DNA of 64,000 nt from Comamonadaceae bacterium OTU4NAUVB1 (GCA_024372625.1 CP099605.1:2728001-2792000), one strand, 5' to 3'; shown: positions 1-8,843, numbered from the stretch's first letter. Notes: generated by a model not told the origin, from the sequence alone. Translations and numbers: made by a program.

Positions 1-3000
1 TCTACACGCCCGCCACCGACGGCGTGACGACCTCCGCCGCCAACCTGGCCGACGAGCGCTGGTACGCCACGATGCTCAACCTGCCCGACGGCCGCCCGGT
101 GGTGCTCGGAGGCATGAACCCCTATGCCGAGGGCATGCAGGACAACCCGGCCCAGTCGGTCGCCCAGGGTCTGGCGTCGATGACGCCGGAAGTGTTGGAG
201 AACGGCGCTTGGCGTTCCCTGTTCGGCGCCTACAGCCGGGACGCCTTCGGCCCGGACTACCTGCGCGCCTCCTACCCGCGCGCCTGGGTGGCGCCGGACG
301 GCCGCGTCTTCGGCGTCTCGGCCGAGACCATGTGGTACCTCGACCCCGCCGGCAACGGCACGCTGTCGGTGGCCGGCCGCTTCAAGGAGGCGCCCAACGC
401 GACCACGCGGCCCAACGTCGGCGCGACCAACACCGCCGTCATGTACGCGCCGGGCCGCATCCTGGTGGTCGGCGGCAACGGCTCGTTCAACGGCGACGGC
501 CTGCCCGCGAGCGCCGGGGCGACGATGATCGACATCAGCGGCGGCGCGCCCCGGCTCGCGGAACAGCCGGCGATGAAGACCGCGCGCCGCTTCCCCAACG
601 CGATCGTGCTGCCGACCGGCCGCGTGCTGATCACCGGCGGCACGCGGCAGGGCAACGAGAACGGCGTCAACGCGGTCTATGCCGCCGAGACCTGGGACCC
701 GGCCTCGGGCACCTGGAGCACCGGAGCGAACGCGGCCATCTTTCGCGGCTACCACTCCTTCAGCGTGCTGATGCCCAACGGCACGGTGCTCTCCACCGGC
801 GGCGGCGCCCCCGGCCCGGTGACCAACCGCAACGCCGAGGCCTATTACCCGCCCTACCTGTTCCGCACGGTCAACGGCGCCGCGCAGCTCGCGCCGCGCC
901 CGGTCATGGCGGCCCTGAGCGGGCTGACCTACGCCAACGGCGACGCCCTGCAGGTCGACATGGCCGGCGCCGGCGCCATCGCGCAGATGGTGCTGGTGGG
1001 CCTGAGCGCCGGCACGCACTCGTTCAACCCGGGCCAGCGCCGCATCCCGCTCGCGTTCTCCCAGGACACCTACCGCCTGACCACCACCGTGCCCGACAGG
1101 AACACCGTGCCGCCGGGCTACTACCAGCTGGTGGCGATCGACGCGGCGGGCGTGCCCTCGCGCGGCACCATCGTCGCCATCGGCGCCAACACCAGCGCAC
1201 CGCCGGTGGCCACCACGCCCTACAACCCGCCGGACCTGTCGGCCACCGTCAACGCACCGGTCATCGTGGCCGGCGGCACGGCCAGCTATGGCGTCTCGGC
1301 GGTCGCCGGCACCACCTACAGCTGGGACTTCGGCGACGGCTCCGCCGCCACCGCCTTCGCCACGGCCGCCACCGCCACCCACGTCTACGCCCAGCCGGGG
1401 GTCTACGCCGTCGTGCTGACGGCCCGGGCGGCCGACGGCTCGCTGGGGCGCCGCAGCTTCGTCCAGGCCGTGGGCGCGACGCCGACGGCGCGCAGGCCCA
1501 ACGCATCGGGCGCCACGGCGCTGGAGGCCCGCGCCAACGCCTCGGCGCGCCTGTGGATCGCCAACCCGGACAACGACTCGGTCGCCGTCGTCGACACCGC
1601 CACCAACGCCCGCGTGGCGGAGATCGCCGTGGGCGCCTCGCCGCGCAGCGTCGCGGTGGCGCCGGACGGCCGCGTCTGGGTCGTCAACAAGGCCTCGGCG
1701 AGCATCAGCATCGTCAACCCGGCCACGCTGGCGGTCGTGCAGACCGTGGCTCTGGCGCGTGCCTCGCAGCCGCACGGGCTGGTCTTCGCGCCCGGCGGCG
1801 GTGCCGCCTTCGTGGTGCTGGAGGCGCTCGGCCAGCTCCAGCGGCTCGACGCCGCCAGCGGCGCCGTGCAGGCGACCGCGGCCGTCGGCGCCAATCCCCG
1901 CCACCTGTCGATCGGCGCCGACGCGGCGACCGTGCTGGTCTCGCGCTTCGTCACCGCGCCGCTCGCGGGCGAAGGCACGGCGACGGTCAACACCGCCCTC
2001 GGCGGCGCCGAGGTGCTGGCGATCGACGCGTCGACGCTGGCGGTGACCCGCACCGTCGTGCTGCGCCACAGCGACAAGACCGACACCGAGATCCAGGGCG
2101 CCGGCCTCCCCAACTACCTGGGCGCGGCCACGATCTCGCCGGACGGCAGGTCGGCGTGGGTGCCCTCCAAGCAGGACAACGTCAAGCGCGGCACCCTGCG
2201 CAGCGGCCAGGGCCTGGACTTCCAGAACACCGTGCGCGCCATCTCCTCGCGCATCGAGCTGGCCACGCTCGCGGAGGATTACGCCCGGCGCGTGGACCAC
2301 GACAACGCGAGCCTCGGCTCGGCGGCGGCCTTCCACCCGTCGGGGGCCTACCTCTTCGTGGCGCTGGAGACCAGCCGCCAGGTGGCGGTGGTGGACGCGG
2401 CCGGCGGTCGCGAGCTGTTCAGGGCCGACGTGGGTCGCGCGCCGCAGGCCCTGTCGGTGTCGGCGGACGGCCGGACGCTGTACGTGCAGAACTTCATGGA
2501 CCGCAGCGTGAGCGTGCTGGACCTCGCCCCGCTGGCGGTCAACGGCGAACTGCGCCTGCCACCGATCGCCACCACCACGACGGTGGCCGCCGAGCGGCTC
2601 GCCGCGCAGGTGCTCGCGGGCAAGCAGCTGTTCTACGACGCGCGCGACCCGCGCCTGGCGCGCGACAGCTACATGAGCTGCGCGAGCTGCCACAGCGACG
2701 CGGGCCACGACGGGCGCACCTGGGACTTCACGGGCTTCGGCGAGGGCCTGCGCAACACCATCGCGCTCAAGGGCCGCGCGGGCGTGGGCCACGGCTTCAC
2801 CCACTGGAGCGCCAACGGCGACGAGGTCCAGGACTTCGAGAAGCAGATCCGCGACTTCGCGGGCGGCACCGGCCTGATGACGGACGCCCAGTTCGCCACC
2901 GGCACCCGCGCCCAGCCGCTGGGCGACCGCAAGGCCGGCGTGAGCACCGACCTCGACGCGCTGGCGGCCTACCTCGGCTCGCTCGACGCCTTCGCGCCCA

Positions 3001-4556
3001 GTCCGCTGCGCAACGCCGACGCCTCGCTGACCACGCCCGCGCAGGCGGGCAAGGCGGTCTTCGCGGCGGCCAACTGCGCGAGCTGCCACGCCGGGGCGCC
3101 CTTCACGCTCAGCGCCGACGCCAGCGCGCTGCGCAACGTCGGCACCCTGCGCACGAGCAGCGGCCAGCGCCTGGGCGCCAACCTCGCGGGCATCGACGTG
3201 CCCACGCTGCGCGACGTGTGGGCCACCGCCCCCTACCTGCACGACGGCAGCGCGCCGACGCTCGCGGCGGCCGTGCAGGCCCACGCGGGCACCAACCTGG
3301 GCGCGGGCGATCTGACCAGCCTGGTGGCGTACCTGCAGCAGATCGGCGGCGAGGAGACGGCCGCGCCCACCGCCGGCGGCACGGGCGGCGGCACGGGCAG
3401 CACCGGCGGCACGGGTGGCACGGGTGGCGGTACGGGCGGCACCGGGGGCACGACCGCCCCGGCCGCCGTGCCGCCGTCCACGGCCACGGCCTGCGCCGCC
3501 GAGGGCGGGACGTGCGCGCTGCCCGCGGGCGCCACCGCCACCGTCTGGTACGGCGCCAACGCCCAGTGGGCGGTCAGGACCGCCGTCGCCGGCACCATCG
3601 CCTGCACCAACGCCGTCTTCGGCGATCCGGCACCCGGCACGGTCAAGGGCTGCCGCTACGCGCTCGACGCGACGGTGAAGGCGACGACCAACCTGGCGCC
3701 GTCGGCCACGCTGGCGACCTCCTACGTCTCGCCCTGGGAGAGCCTGGCGGCGATGGCCAACACGGTCGCGCCGGCCAACTCGGCCGACCGCACCGGCGGC
3801 GCCTACGGCAACTGGCAGGGCGAGGCCAACTATGGACGCACCGACTGGGTCAGCTTCACCTGGACCACCCCCAAGGCGCTGAGCGCGCTGGAGGTCTACT
3901 GGTGGAACGACGGCGCGGGCATCGGCACGCCGACGGCCGCCAGCGTCGAGTACTGGAGCGGCACCGCCTGGCTGCCCCTGGGTGCCGTGGGCACCGCGCT
4001 CGACACCTTCAACCGCGCGACGCTGGGCGTGACGACCACCCGGCTGCGCGTGGCCATGAGGAGCGCCCGGGCCACCGGCATCCTGGAGGCGCGCGTGCTC
4101 GGCGCCGAGGCACCGGCACCGACCAACATCGCCGCGACGGCCACGCTGGCGACCTCCTACGTCTCGCCCTGGGAGAGCCTGGCGGCGGTGACCGACGCGC
4201 TCGTGCCGGCCAACTCGGCCGACCGCACCGGCGGCGCCTACGGCAACTGGCAGGGCGAGGCGCTCTACAACCGCACCGACTGGGTCAGCTTCACCTGGAC
4301 CGCGCCCAAGTCGCTGAGCGCGCTGGAGGTCTACTGGTGGAACGACGGCGCGGGCATCGCCACGCCGACGGCGGCGACGGCGGAGTTCTGGGACGGCAAG
4401 GCCTGGCAGCCACTGCCGGCCCCGGGCATGGCGCTCAACGCCTTCAACCGCGTCGATTTCCAGGTCACCGCCACCGCCGTTCGCGTGGCCATGAAGAGCG
4501 CCAGGGCCACCGGCATCCTGGAGGCGCGCATCCTGGGCGGCGACGCGCCGCGATGA
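1..4556 (+). CDS. Kelch copper-radical-oxidase-like / PKD / YVTN / diheme cytochrome fusion protein (5' end outside window)
   Basis: The frame is open to the left edge, so the N-terminus is missing. Numbered from the GTG at 24, about 1510 residues are visible. Kelch-like repeats of a galactose/glyoxal oxidase occupy about 1-300, and a DUF1929 domain about 290-390. Candidate copper ligands are present: Tyr14 (RWYAT), Tyr243-His244 (GYHS) and His332 (THSFN). The partner Cys of the radical cofactor would lie upstream. A PKD domain follows (about 400-485, WDFGDG at 434), then YVTN propeller repeats (about 506-850). A diheme cytochrome c-peroxidase-like region has CASCH at 886 and 1018 and a PYLHDG motif. 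A Gly/Thr linker (about 1115-1145) leads to two near-identical discoidin-like modules of about 145 residues. The protein is presumably exported for heme attachment. I infer alcohol or aldehyde oxidation coupled to electron or peroxide handling; the substrate is unknown. Confidence 0.75.
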   Translation, partial: YTPATDGVTTSAANLADERWYATMLNLPDGRPVVLGGMNPYAEGMQDNPAQSVAQGLASMTPEVLENGAWRSLFGAYSRDAFGPDYLRASYPRAWVAPDGRVFGVSAETMWYLDPAGNGTLSVAGRFKEAPNATTRPNVGATNTAVMYAPGRILVVGGNGSFNGDGLPASAGATMIDISGGAPRLAEQPAMKTARRFPNAIVLPTGRVLITGGTRQGNENGVNAVYAAETWDPASGTWSTGANAAIFRGYHSFSVLMPNGTVLSTGGGAPGPVTNRNAEAYYPPYLFRTVNGAAQLAPRPVMAALSGLTYANGDALQVDMAGAGAIAQMVLVGLSAGTHSFNPGQRRIPLAFSQDTYRLTTTVPDRNTVPPGYYQLVAIDAAGVPSRGTIVAIGANTSAPPVATTPYNPPDLSATVNAPVIVAGGTASYGVSAVAGTTYSWDFGDGSAATAFATAATATHVYAQPGVYAVVLTARAADGSLGRRSFVQAVGATPTARRPNASGATALEARANASARLWIANPDNDSVAVVDTATNARVAEIAVGASPRSVAVAPDGRVWVVNKASASISIVNPATLAVVQTVALARASQPHGLVFAPGGGAAFVVLEALGQLQRLDAASGAVQATAAVGANPRHLSIGADAATVLVSRFVTAPLAGEGTATVNTALGGAEVLAIDASTLAVTRTVVLRHSDKTDTEIQGAGLPNYLGAATISPDGRSAWVPSKQDNVKRGTLRSGQGLDFQNTVRAISSRIELATLAEDYARRVDHDNASLGSAAAFHPSGAYLFVALETSRQVAVVDAAGGRELFRADVGRAPQALSVSADGRTLYVQNFMDRSVSVLDLAPLAVNGELRLPPIATTTTVAAERLAAQVLAGKQLFYDARDPRLARDSYMSCASCHSDAGHDGRTWDFTGFGEGLRNTIALKGRAGVGHGFTHWSANGDEVQDFEKQIRDFAGGTGLMTDAQFATGTRAQPLGDRKAGVSTDLDALAAYLGSLDAFAPSPLRNADASLTTPAQAGKAVFAAANCASCHAGAPFTLSADASALRNVGTLRTSSGQRLGANLAGIDVPTLRDVWATAPYLHDGSAPTLAAAVQAHAGTNLGAGDLTSLVAYLQQIGGEETAAPTAGGTGGGTGSTGGTGGTGGGTGGTGGTTAPAAVPPSTATACAAEGGTCALPAGATATVWYGANAQWAVRTAVAGTIACTNAVFGDPAPGTVKGCRYALDATVKATTNLAPSATLATSYVSPWESLAAMANTVAPANSADRTGGAYGNWQGEANYGRTDWVSFTWTTPKALSALEVYWWNDGAGIGTPTAASVEYWSGTAWLPLGAVGTALDTFNRATLGVTTTRLRVAMRSARATGILEARVLGAEAPAPTNIAATATLATSYVSPWESLAAVTDALVPANSADRTGGAYGNWQGEALYNRTDWVSFTWTAPKSLSALEVYWWNDGAGIATPTAATAEFWDGKAWQPLPAPGMALNAFNRVDFQVTATAVRVAMKSARATGILEARILGGDAPR
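3373..3453 (+). repeat. Gly/Thr-rich low-complexity linker
   Basis: GGC/ACG/GGT codons repeat irregularly and encode a flexible Gly-Gly-Thr linker between the diheme region and the C-terminal modules of the large exported protein. Confidence 0.7.
3687..4553 (+). repeat. Tandem 435-bp intragenic duplication (two copies)
   Basis: Copy 1 is 3687-4121 and copy 2 is 4122-4553, a shift of 435 bases (145 codons). Long stretches are identical at DNA level, for example around 3711 and 4146 and around 3880 and 4315. Each copy encodes a discoidin-like (F5/8 type C) module of the kind appended to secreted bacterial carbohydrate-active proteins, with conserved SPWES, DRTGGAYGNWQ and YWWNDGAG motifs. This is a recent in-frame domain duplication. 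Confidence 0.8.
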
Positions 4557-4577
4557 CGCATCGGGCGCGACCGCGCC

Positions 4578-5105
4578 TCAGTTCGGCTCGGCGGCGCGGT
4601 CGGGGGACGATCCGCTGCGCACCACGCGCTGGTCGCGGTCGAGCACGACGGTGAAGACCATCGGCGTGTTCGGCGGCTGCACCCATCGCCATTCCCATTC
4701 GCTCTCGCGCTTGAGCGCGTAGGGCATGACCCTCGCGGGCTTGCCCAGCAGCTTGCGCACGTCCTCCATCGCCATGCCGGGGCGCACGCGGGCGAAGTTC
4801 TCGGGCGTGAGCACCTGGCGCAGCGCGCTCATGCGGCCGTCCGCGCCGATGGTGATCATGTAGTTCTTCTGGCCCTGCGGCTGGCGGTTGTATTCGAGCA
4901 CCCGGCCGCCCGGCACGCCCGGGGCGTCCCAGACGTTCTCGGGCTGGCCGAAGCGCGTGCGCACGTCCGCCTCGGTGGAGACGCCCTCCTCGAGCTGTTC
5001 GATGCGCTGCGGATCGCACCCCGACAGCGTCAGCACGGCCGACCCCGCCACCGCCAGTGCCGCCAGCGAAGTCGCCAGCCGGTTCCCACCGAAGCGTGTT
5101 GACAT
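4578..5105 (-). CDS. BamE/SmpA-domain lipoprotein
   Basis: A 175-residue protein with a lipoprotein signal: a hydrophobic stretch ending in the lipobox LSGC, with Cys at about residue 29. The mature part looks like a double SmpA/OmlA (BamE-like) fold. An early DVRTRFGQPE motif and a later MEDVRKLLGKPARV motif match the family's repeated small-protein pattern. BamE proper is a shorter accessory lipoprotein of the outer-membrane beta-barrel assembly machine, so this longer paralogue may have another envelope role. It diverges from the DUF3460-scpA genes across a 38-base gap. Placement in the outer membrane is inferred. Confidence 0.8.
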   Translation of the reverse strand: MSTRFGGNRLATSLAALAVAGSAVLTLSGCDPQRIEQLEEGVSTEADVRTRFGQPENVWDAPGVPGGRVLEYNRQPQGQKNYMITIGADGRMSALRQVLTPENFARVRPGMAMEDVRKLLGKPARVMPYALKRESEWEWRWVQPPNTPMVFTVVLDRDQRVVRSGSSPDRAAEPN

Positions 5106-5116
5106 GCCGTCCCCCG

Positions 5117-5122
5117 TAAAAT
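5117..5122 (+). promoter_or_regulatory. Candidate -10 box upstream of DUF3460-scpA
   Basis: TAAAAT lies 22 bases before the DUF3460 ATG. An AAAGGG ribosome-binding sequence stands between them. No clear -35 box is visible. Confidence 0.4.
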
Positions 5123-5143
5123 CGATGCAAAGGGTTTCAGTCT

Positions 5144-5353
5144 ATGTCCATCTTCAATCGTCCCCACTACACCTCCGAGTTCACGCAGTTCATCGACGAA
5201 CTCAAGCAGAAGCGGCCGCACCTCGAGGCCGACCAGCGTACCGGCCGCGCGCTGCTGTGGGACAAACAGCCCGTCGACCTCGGCGTCCTGAAGGACGACC
5301 TGGACGCGAAGGTGCCCCAGCAGCCCTACGTCTACCAGACGCAGGCGAAGTAG
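5144..5353 (+). CDS. DUF3460 family protein
   Basis: A 69-residue soluble protein starting MSIFNRPHYTSEFTQF. I recognise it as DUF3460, a small family found in Betaproteobacteria and usually placed directly before scpA. It is short and charged, with no membrane segment. Its stop is four bases before the scpA start, so the two are almost certainly co-transcribed. The function is unknown; position suggests a link with chromosome segregation, but nothing in the sequence proves it. Confidence 0.85.
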   Translation: MSIFNRPHYTSEFTQFIDELKQKRPHLEADQRTGRALLWDKQPVDLGVLKDDLDAKVPQQPYVYQTQAK

Positions 5354-5357
5354 GCCG

Positions 5358-6218
5358 GTGCACGCCTTGCCGGCCGTCGCGCCGGACGGCGCGGACCTCT
5401 CTTCTTCCCTCCGAGCCGCCCCGCACGAGGACATCGATCCGATCGCGCTGGCGCGCCTCTACGGCGAGCCGCTCTTCTCGCTGCCCAACGACCTCTACAT
5501 CCCGCCCGAGGCGCTGCAGGTCTTCCTCGACGCCTTCGAAGGCCCGCTGGACCTGCTGCTCTACCTGATCCGCAAGCAGAACTTCAACATCCTCGACATC
5601 CCGATGGCGGGGCTGACCCGGCAATACCTCGCCTACGTCGACCAGGTGCGGCGCACGCACCTCGAACTCGCCGCCGAGTACCTGCTGATGGCGGCGATGC
5701 TCATCGAGATCAAGTCGCGCATGCTGCTGCCCCCCAAGCGCGTGGCCGACGGCGAGGAAGCCGAGGACCCGCGCGCCGAACTCGTTCGGCGCCTGCTGGA
5801 ATACGAGCAGGCCAAGCGCCAGGCCGCCGCCCTGGGGGCCACGCCGACGCTCGGGCGCGACCACTGGGCCGCCCAGGCGCACGTCGAGCAGTCGCGCGCG
5901 CCACGCTTTCCCGACGTCGATCCGACCGACCTGCGCAACGCCTGGGCCGACGTCCTGCGGCGCGCGAAGCTGGTGCAGCACCACACGATCTCGCGCGAGG
6001 CCCTGAGCGTGCGCGAGCACATGAGCATCGTGCTGCGCCATCTGCAGGGGCGGCGCTTCGTCGAGTTCGAGCGGCTGTTCGACGTCACGCGCGGCGTGCC
6101 GGTGCTGGTGGTGACCTTCATCGCGATGCTGGAACTCGCCAAGGAGACGCTGATCGACATCACGCAGGCCGAGGCCTTCGCGCCGATCTACGTGCGGCTG
6201 GCCTATGTCCCCACCTGA
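5358..6218 (+). CDS. scpA: Segregation and condensation protein A
   Basis: A 286-residue kleisin of the SMC-ScpA-ScpB condensin, which compacts and segregates the chromosome. The ScpA hallmark FEGPLDLLLYLIRKQ stands at about residues 56-70. The following AAEYLLMAAMLIEIKSRMLLP helix region is the usual N-terminal SMC-neck binding part. The start is a GTG four bases after DUF3460. The first 40 residues are less conserved, so a slightly later start cannot be excluded. scpB and smc are not in the window. Confidence 0.93.
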   Translation: MHALPAVAPDGADLSSSLRAAPHEDIDPIALARLYGEPLFSLPNDLYIPPEALQVFLDAFEGPLDLLLYLIRKQNFNILDIPMAGLTRQYLAYVDQVRRTHLELAAEYLLMAAMLIEIKSRMLLPPKRVADGEEAEDPRAELVRRLLEYEQAKRQAAALGATPTLGRDHWAAQAHVEQSRAPRFPDVDPTDLRNAWADVLRRAKLVQHHTISREALSVREHMSIVLRHLQGRRFVEFERLFDVTRGVPVLVVTFIAMLELAKETLIDITQAEAFAPIYVRLAYVPT

Positions 6219-6299
6219 GGCCTCCCATCCCGGCGCCCGCCAGCGCCCGATGCCGGCCGCGCGCACGGCGCCACCGATCGACCCTTCATCGAGTCCCCC

Positions 6300-6944
6300 A
6301 TGAGCTACAGCGTCAAGGAAATCTTCTACACCCTGCAGGGCGAAGGCGGTCAGGCCGGCATGCCGGCCGTGTTCTGCCGCTTCGCCGGCTGCAACCTCTG
6401 GAGCGGGCGCGAGGCCGATCGCGAGCGCGCCGTCTGCCGGTTCTGCGACACCGACTTCGTGGGCACCGACGGCACGCTCGGGGGCAAGTTCCCCGACGCG
6501 GACCGGCTGGCCGACACCATCGCCGCGCAGTGGCCGGCCGACGACGGCGCGACCGGCGCGCGCCTGACGGTGCTGACCGGTGGCGAGCCGCTGCTGCAGG
6601 TCGATGCCGCGCTGGTGGACGCCCTGCACGCGCGCGGCTTCCGCATCGCGGTGGAGAGCAACGGCACCGTCGTCGCTCCCGAGGGCATCGACTGGCTGTG
6701 CATCAGCCCCAAGGCCGGCGCGCCGTGGGTGCAGCGCAGCGGGCAGGAACTCAAGGTGGTGTGGCCGCAGCCCGGACTCGACCTGGAACGCCTGCGCGCC
6801 GACAGCGAATTCGAGCACCGCTTCCTGCAGCCCATGGACGGCCCGGCGCAGGCCGAGAACATCGCCCTGTGCATCGACACCTGCCTGCGCCACCCGTCCT
6901 GGCGCCTGAGCCTGCAGACCCACAAGCTGACCGGCATCCGCTGA
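6300..6944 (+). CDS. queE: 7-carboxy-7-deazaguanine synthase
   Basis: A 214-residue radical SAM enzyme that converts 6-carboxytetrahydropterin to 7-carboxy-7-deazaguanine, the ring-forming step of queuosine biosynthesis. The cluster cysteines are C31, C46 and C49. They are spaced C-x14-C-x2-C, the widened spacing typical of many QueE enzymes instead of the canonical CxxxCxxC. TLQGEGG near the N-terminus, the GGEPLLQ glycine motif and the CISPKAGAPW segment also match. The queD gene follows 53 bases later, giving two consecutive pathway steps. Confidence 0.95.
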   Translation: MSYSVKEIFYTLQGEGGQAGMPAVFCRFAGCNLWSGREADRERAVCRFCDTDFVGTDGTLGGKFPDADRLADTIAAQWPADDGATGARLTVLTGGEPLLQVDAALVDALHARGFRIAVESNGTVVAPEGIDWLCISPKAGAPWVQRSGQELKVVWPQPGLDLERLRADSEFEHRFLQPMDGPAQAENIALCIDTCLRHPSWRLSLQTHKLTGIR

Positions 6945-6997
6945 CCCGCGGGCCGCTTCCTTCCGGGCGCCCGCTCGCCCTCCGTTTCATCGACGCC

Positions 6998-7372
6998 ATG
7001 TCCTTCCCGCAATTCACCCTCAGCCAACGCTTCTTCTTCGACGCCGCCCATACCCTCCAGCGCGAGATCGAGACCGAGGGCAGCCGCCGCATCCACGGCC
7101 ACACCTACCGTGCCGAGGTCGCCGTGCGCGGCCCGCGCGACGCAGTCACCGGCATGGTCATCGACCTGGGCCACCTGCGCGCGCGCTGCGACGCCCTGCG
7201 CGAGCGGCTCGACCACCATCTGCTCGACGACGTGCCCGGCCTCGGCCCCGCCACGCTGGAGAACCTGTGCGTGTTCATCGCCACCGCCCTGGCCGACCTG
7301 CGCCCGGCGGTCAGCAGCGTGCGCGTCTGGCGCGAGTCCTCGGGCGACGCCTGCGTGCTCGAACTGTCCTGA
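6998..7372 (+). CDS. queD: 6-carboxytetrahydropterin synthase-family protein (atypical active site)
   Basis: A 124-residue member of the PTPS/QueD family, which makes 6-carboxytetrahydropterin from dihydroneopterin triphosphate for queuosine. The zinc ligands His18, His33 and His35 (DAAH and HGHTY) are present, as are LDHH and a later Glu in WRESSGD. The catalytic Cys normally four residues before the HGH histidine is Ser29 here (EGSRRIHGH). I start at the ATG at 6998 because the homologous N-terminus begins there. Adjacent queE supports a queuosine role, but the Cys replacement leaves the exact reaction open. Confidence 0.88.
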   Translation: MSFPQFTLSQRFFFDAAHTLQREIETEGSRRIHGHTYRAEVAVRGPRDAVTGMVIDLGHLRARCDALRERLDHHLLDDVPGLGPATLENLCVFIATALADLRPAVSSVRVWRESSGDACVLELS

Positions 7373-7415
7373 ATCCCCGTCCCCAACCGCATCGAACGAA
7401 AGCAAAAGGTCCGCC

Positions 7416-7778
7416 ATGCCCCACCTGATCATCGAATACACCAGCAACCTGCCCGACTTCCCGGAGGCCCGGGTGCTCGACGAACTCAACACCGCCGTCA
7501 CGGCCAGCCCGGAGATCCTGAGCGAGTCCGACCTGAAGACGCGCTTCGTCCCGGTCTCGCGTTTCGCCATCGGCACCGCGCCCGCCGATCGCGCCTTCGT
7601 CCACGCCCAGCTGCGTCTGCTGTCGGGGCGCGATGCGCCAACCAAGCAGGACCTGACCGGCCGCATCGCCGACGTGCTGCGCCGGCTCGCGCCGCGTCCC
7701 GCGGGCGTGCTGGTCCAACTGAGCGTGGAGATCGTCGACATGGACCGGCCGTCCTACGTCAAGGAAAAGCTCTCGTAG
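7416..7778 (+). CDS. 5-carboxymethyl-2-hydroxymuconate isomerase-like tautomerase
   Basis: A 120-residue protein beginning MPHLIIEYTSNL. It resembles CHMI (HpaF), the tautomerase-superfamily isomerase of homoprotocatechuate degradation. Removal of Met would expose Pro1, the catalytic base of this superfamily. The C-terminal VEIVDMDRPSYVKEKL segment is also typical. No other homoprotocatechuate gene is nearby, so the family is clear but pathway membership is not. An upstream GAAAGCAAAAGG purine stretch could serve as ribosome-binding site. Confidence 0.85.
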   Translation: MPHLIIEYTSNLPDFPEARVLDELNTAVTASPEILSESDLKTRFVPVSRFAIGTAPADRAFVHAQLRLLSGRDAPTKQDLTGRIADVLRRLAPRPAGVLVQLSVEIVDMDRPSYVKEKLS

Positions 7779-7826
7779 CACGCGTGCCGTCGACCCGAAG
7801 CGACGAGTCGAGTGCGCGCCGGATCC

Positions 7827-8843
7827 TCAGGGCTCGACGCCCGGCCCGCGTCCCATCAGCTCGACCACCGCCTCGGCCGGCCGCATGCGGCCGTCGAGCA
7901 GCGCGACCACGCTGCGGGCGATCGGCATGTCGATGCCCAGGTAGGCCGCGCGCTGCACGACGGTGCGCGCGCAGTGGACCCCCTCGGCCACGTGGCCGAG
8001 CGACGCCACCGCCTGCGCCAGCGTCTGGCCCTGGGCCAGCAGCAGGCCGACCTTGCGATTGCGCGACAGGTCGCCGGTCGACGTCAGCACCAGGTCGCCC
8101 AGTCCGGACAGGCCCATGAACGTCTCGGCCCGCGCGCCCAGCGCCAGGCCGAAGCGCGTCATCTCGGCCAGTCCGCGCGTGACGAGCGCCGCGCGCGCGT
8201 TGAGACCGAGCGACAGGCCATCGCACAACCCCGTCGCGATGGCCAGCACGTTCTTCAATGCGCCGCCCACCTCCACGCCGACGATGTCGTCGTTCGCGTA
8301 GACGCGCAGCCGGGGGCCGTGGAAGGCATCGACCAGCGCCTGGCGCACGTCCGCGTGGGCGCTCGCGGCGACCAGCGCGGTGGGCTGTCCGCGCGCGACC
8401 TCCTGGGCGAAGCTCGGTCCGCTCAGGGCTCCGGCGCGAAGGCGCGGCGCGACCTGTGCCTGGACCTCGTGCGGCAACAGGCCGTGGCTTTCCTCCCGGG
8501 CGTCATCCGCGCCGTCGCGGGAGGCCGGTTCGATGCCCTTGCTCAGCCAGGCGAGCGGCGCGTCGAGGTCGCGCAAGGCCGTGAGCTGTGCGCGTAACGC
8601 GGCCATCGGCGTCGCGACGATGACGAGGTCGGCCGCGCGTGCCGGCGGCGCGGCGTCGCCGCCGACGATGCGCAATGCCGAGGGCAGTGCGATGCCGGGC
8701 AGGTAGCGGAGGTTGTCGCGCGTGGCCGCCATGGCGGCGGCCTGGGCCGCGTCGCGCGCCCAGAGCGTCACGTCGTGCCGTCCGGCGGCACCGACCGCCA
8801 TGGCCGTGCCCCAGGCACCGGCGCCGAGGATGCAGATCTTCAC
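7827..8843 (-). CDS. gpsA: NAD(P)+-dependent glycerol-3-phosphate dehydrogenase
   Basis: A 338-residue enzyme that reduces dihydroxyacetone phosphate to sn-glycerol 3-phosphate for phospholipid synthesis in the cytoplasm. The Rossmann motif [10 protein letters not shown] is at the N-terminus. The [12 protein letters not shown] segment, with its catalytic Lys region, and SGLGDLVLT follow. I choose the GTG at 8843 because the conserved protein begins VKICILGAG; a longer frame upstream has no family similarity. It is the last gene of the rhodanese-grxC-secB-gpsA order common in Betaproteobacteria. Confidence 0.95.
   Translation of the reverse strand: MKICILGAGAWGTAMAVGAAGRHDVTLWARDAAQAAAMAATRDNLRYLPGIALPSALRIVGGDAAPPARAADLVIVATPMAALRAQLTALRDLDAPLAWLSKGIEPASRDGADDAREESHGLLPHEVQAQVAPRLRAGALSGPSFAQEVARGQPTALVAASAHADVRQALVDAFHGPRLRVYANDDIVGVEVGGALKNVLAIATGLCDGLSLGLNARAALVTRGLAEMTRFGLALGARAETFMGLSGLGDLVLTSTGDLSRNRKVGLLLAQGQTLAQAVASLGHVAEGVHCARTVVQRAAYLGIDMPIARSVVALLDGRMRPAEAVVELMGRGPGVEP

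Noticed and set aside
582..630. Apparent loss of the radical tyrosine (Phe in the ARRFPN kelch blade)
   Set aside because: In glyoxal-oxidase-type proteins the relevant Tyr lies in the earlier RWYxT blade, which is intact here (Tyr14); the ARRFPN blade is probably a different one.
209..4654. A second long plus-strand frame over the oxidase fusion gene
   Set aside because: Its product is Arg/Gly/Pro-rich low complexity, while the other frame has recognised domains throughout.
5202..6923. A 573-codon frame on the minus strand over scpA and queE
   Set aside because: The opposite strand encodes clear ScpA and QueE proteins; the frame has composition typical of antisense shadows.
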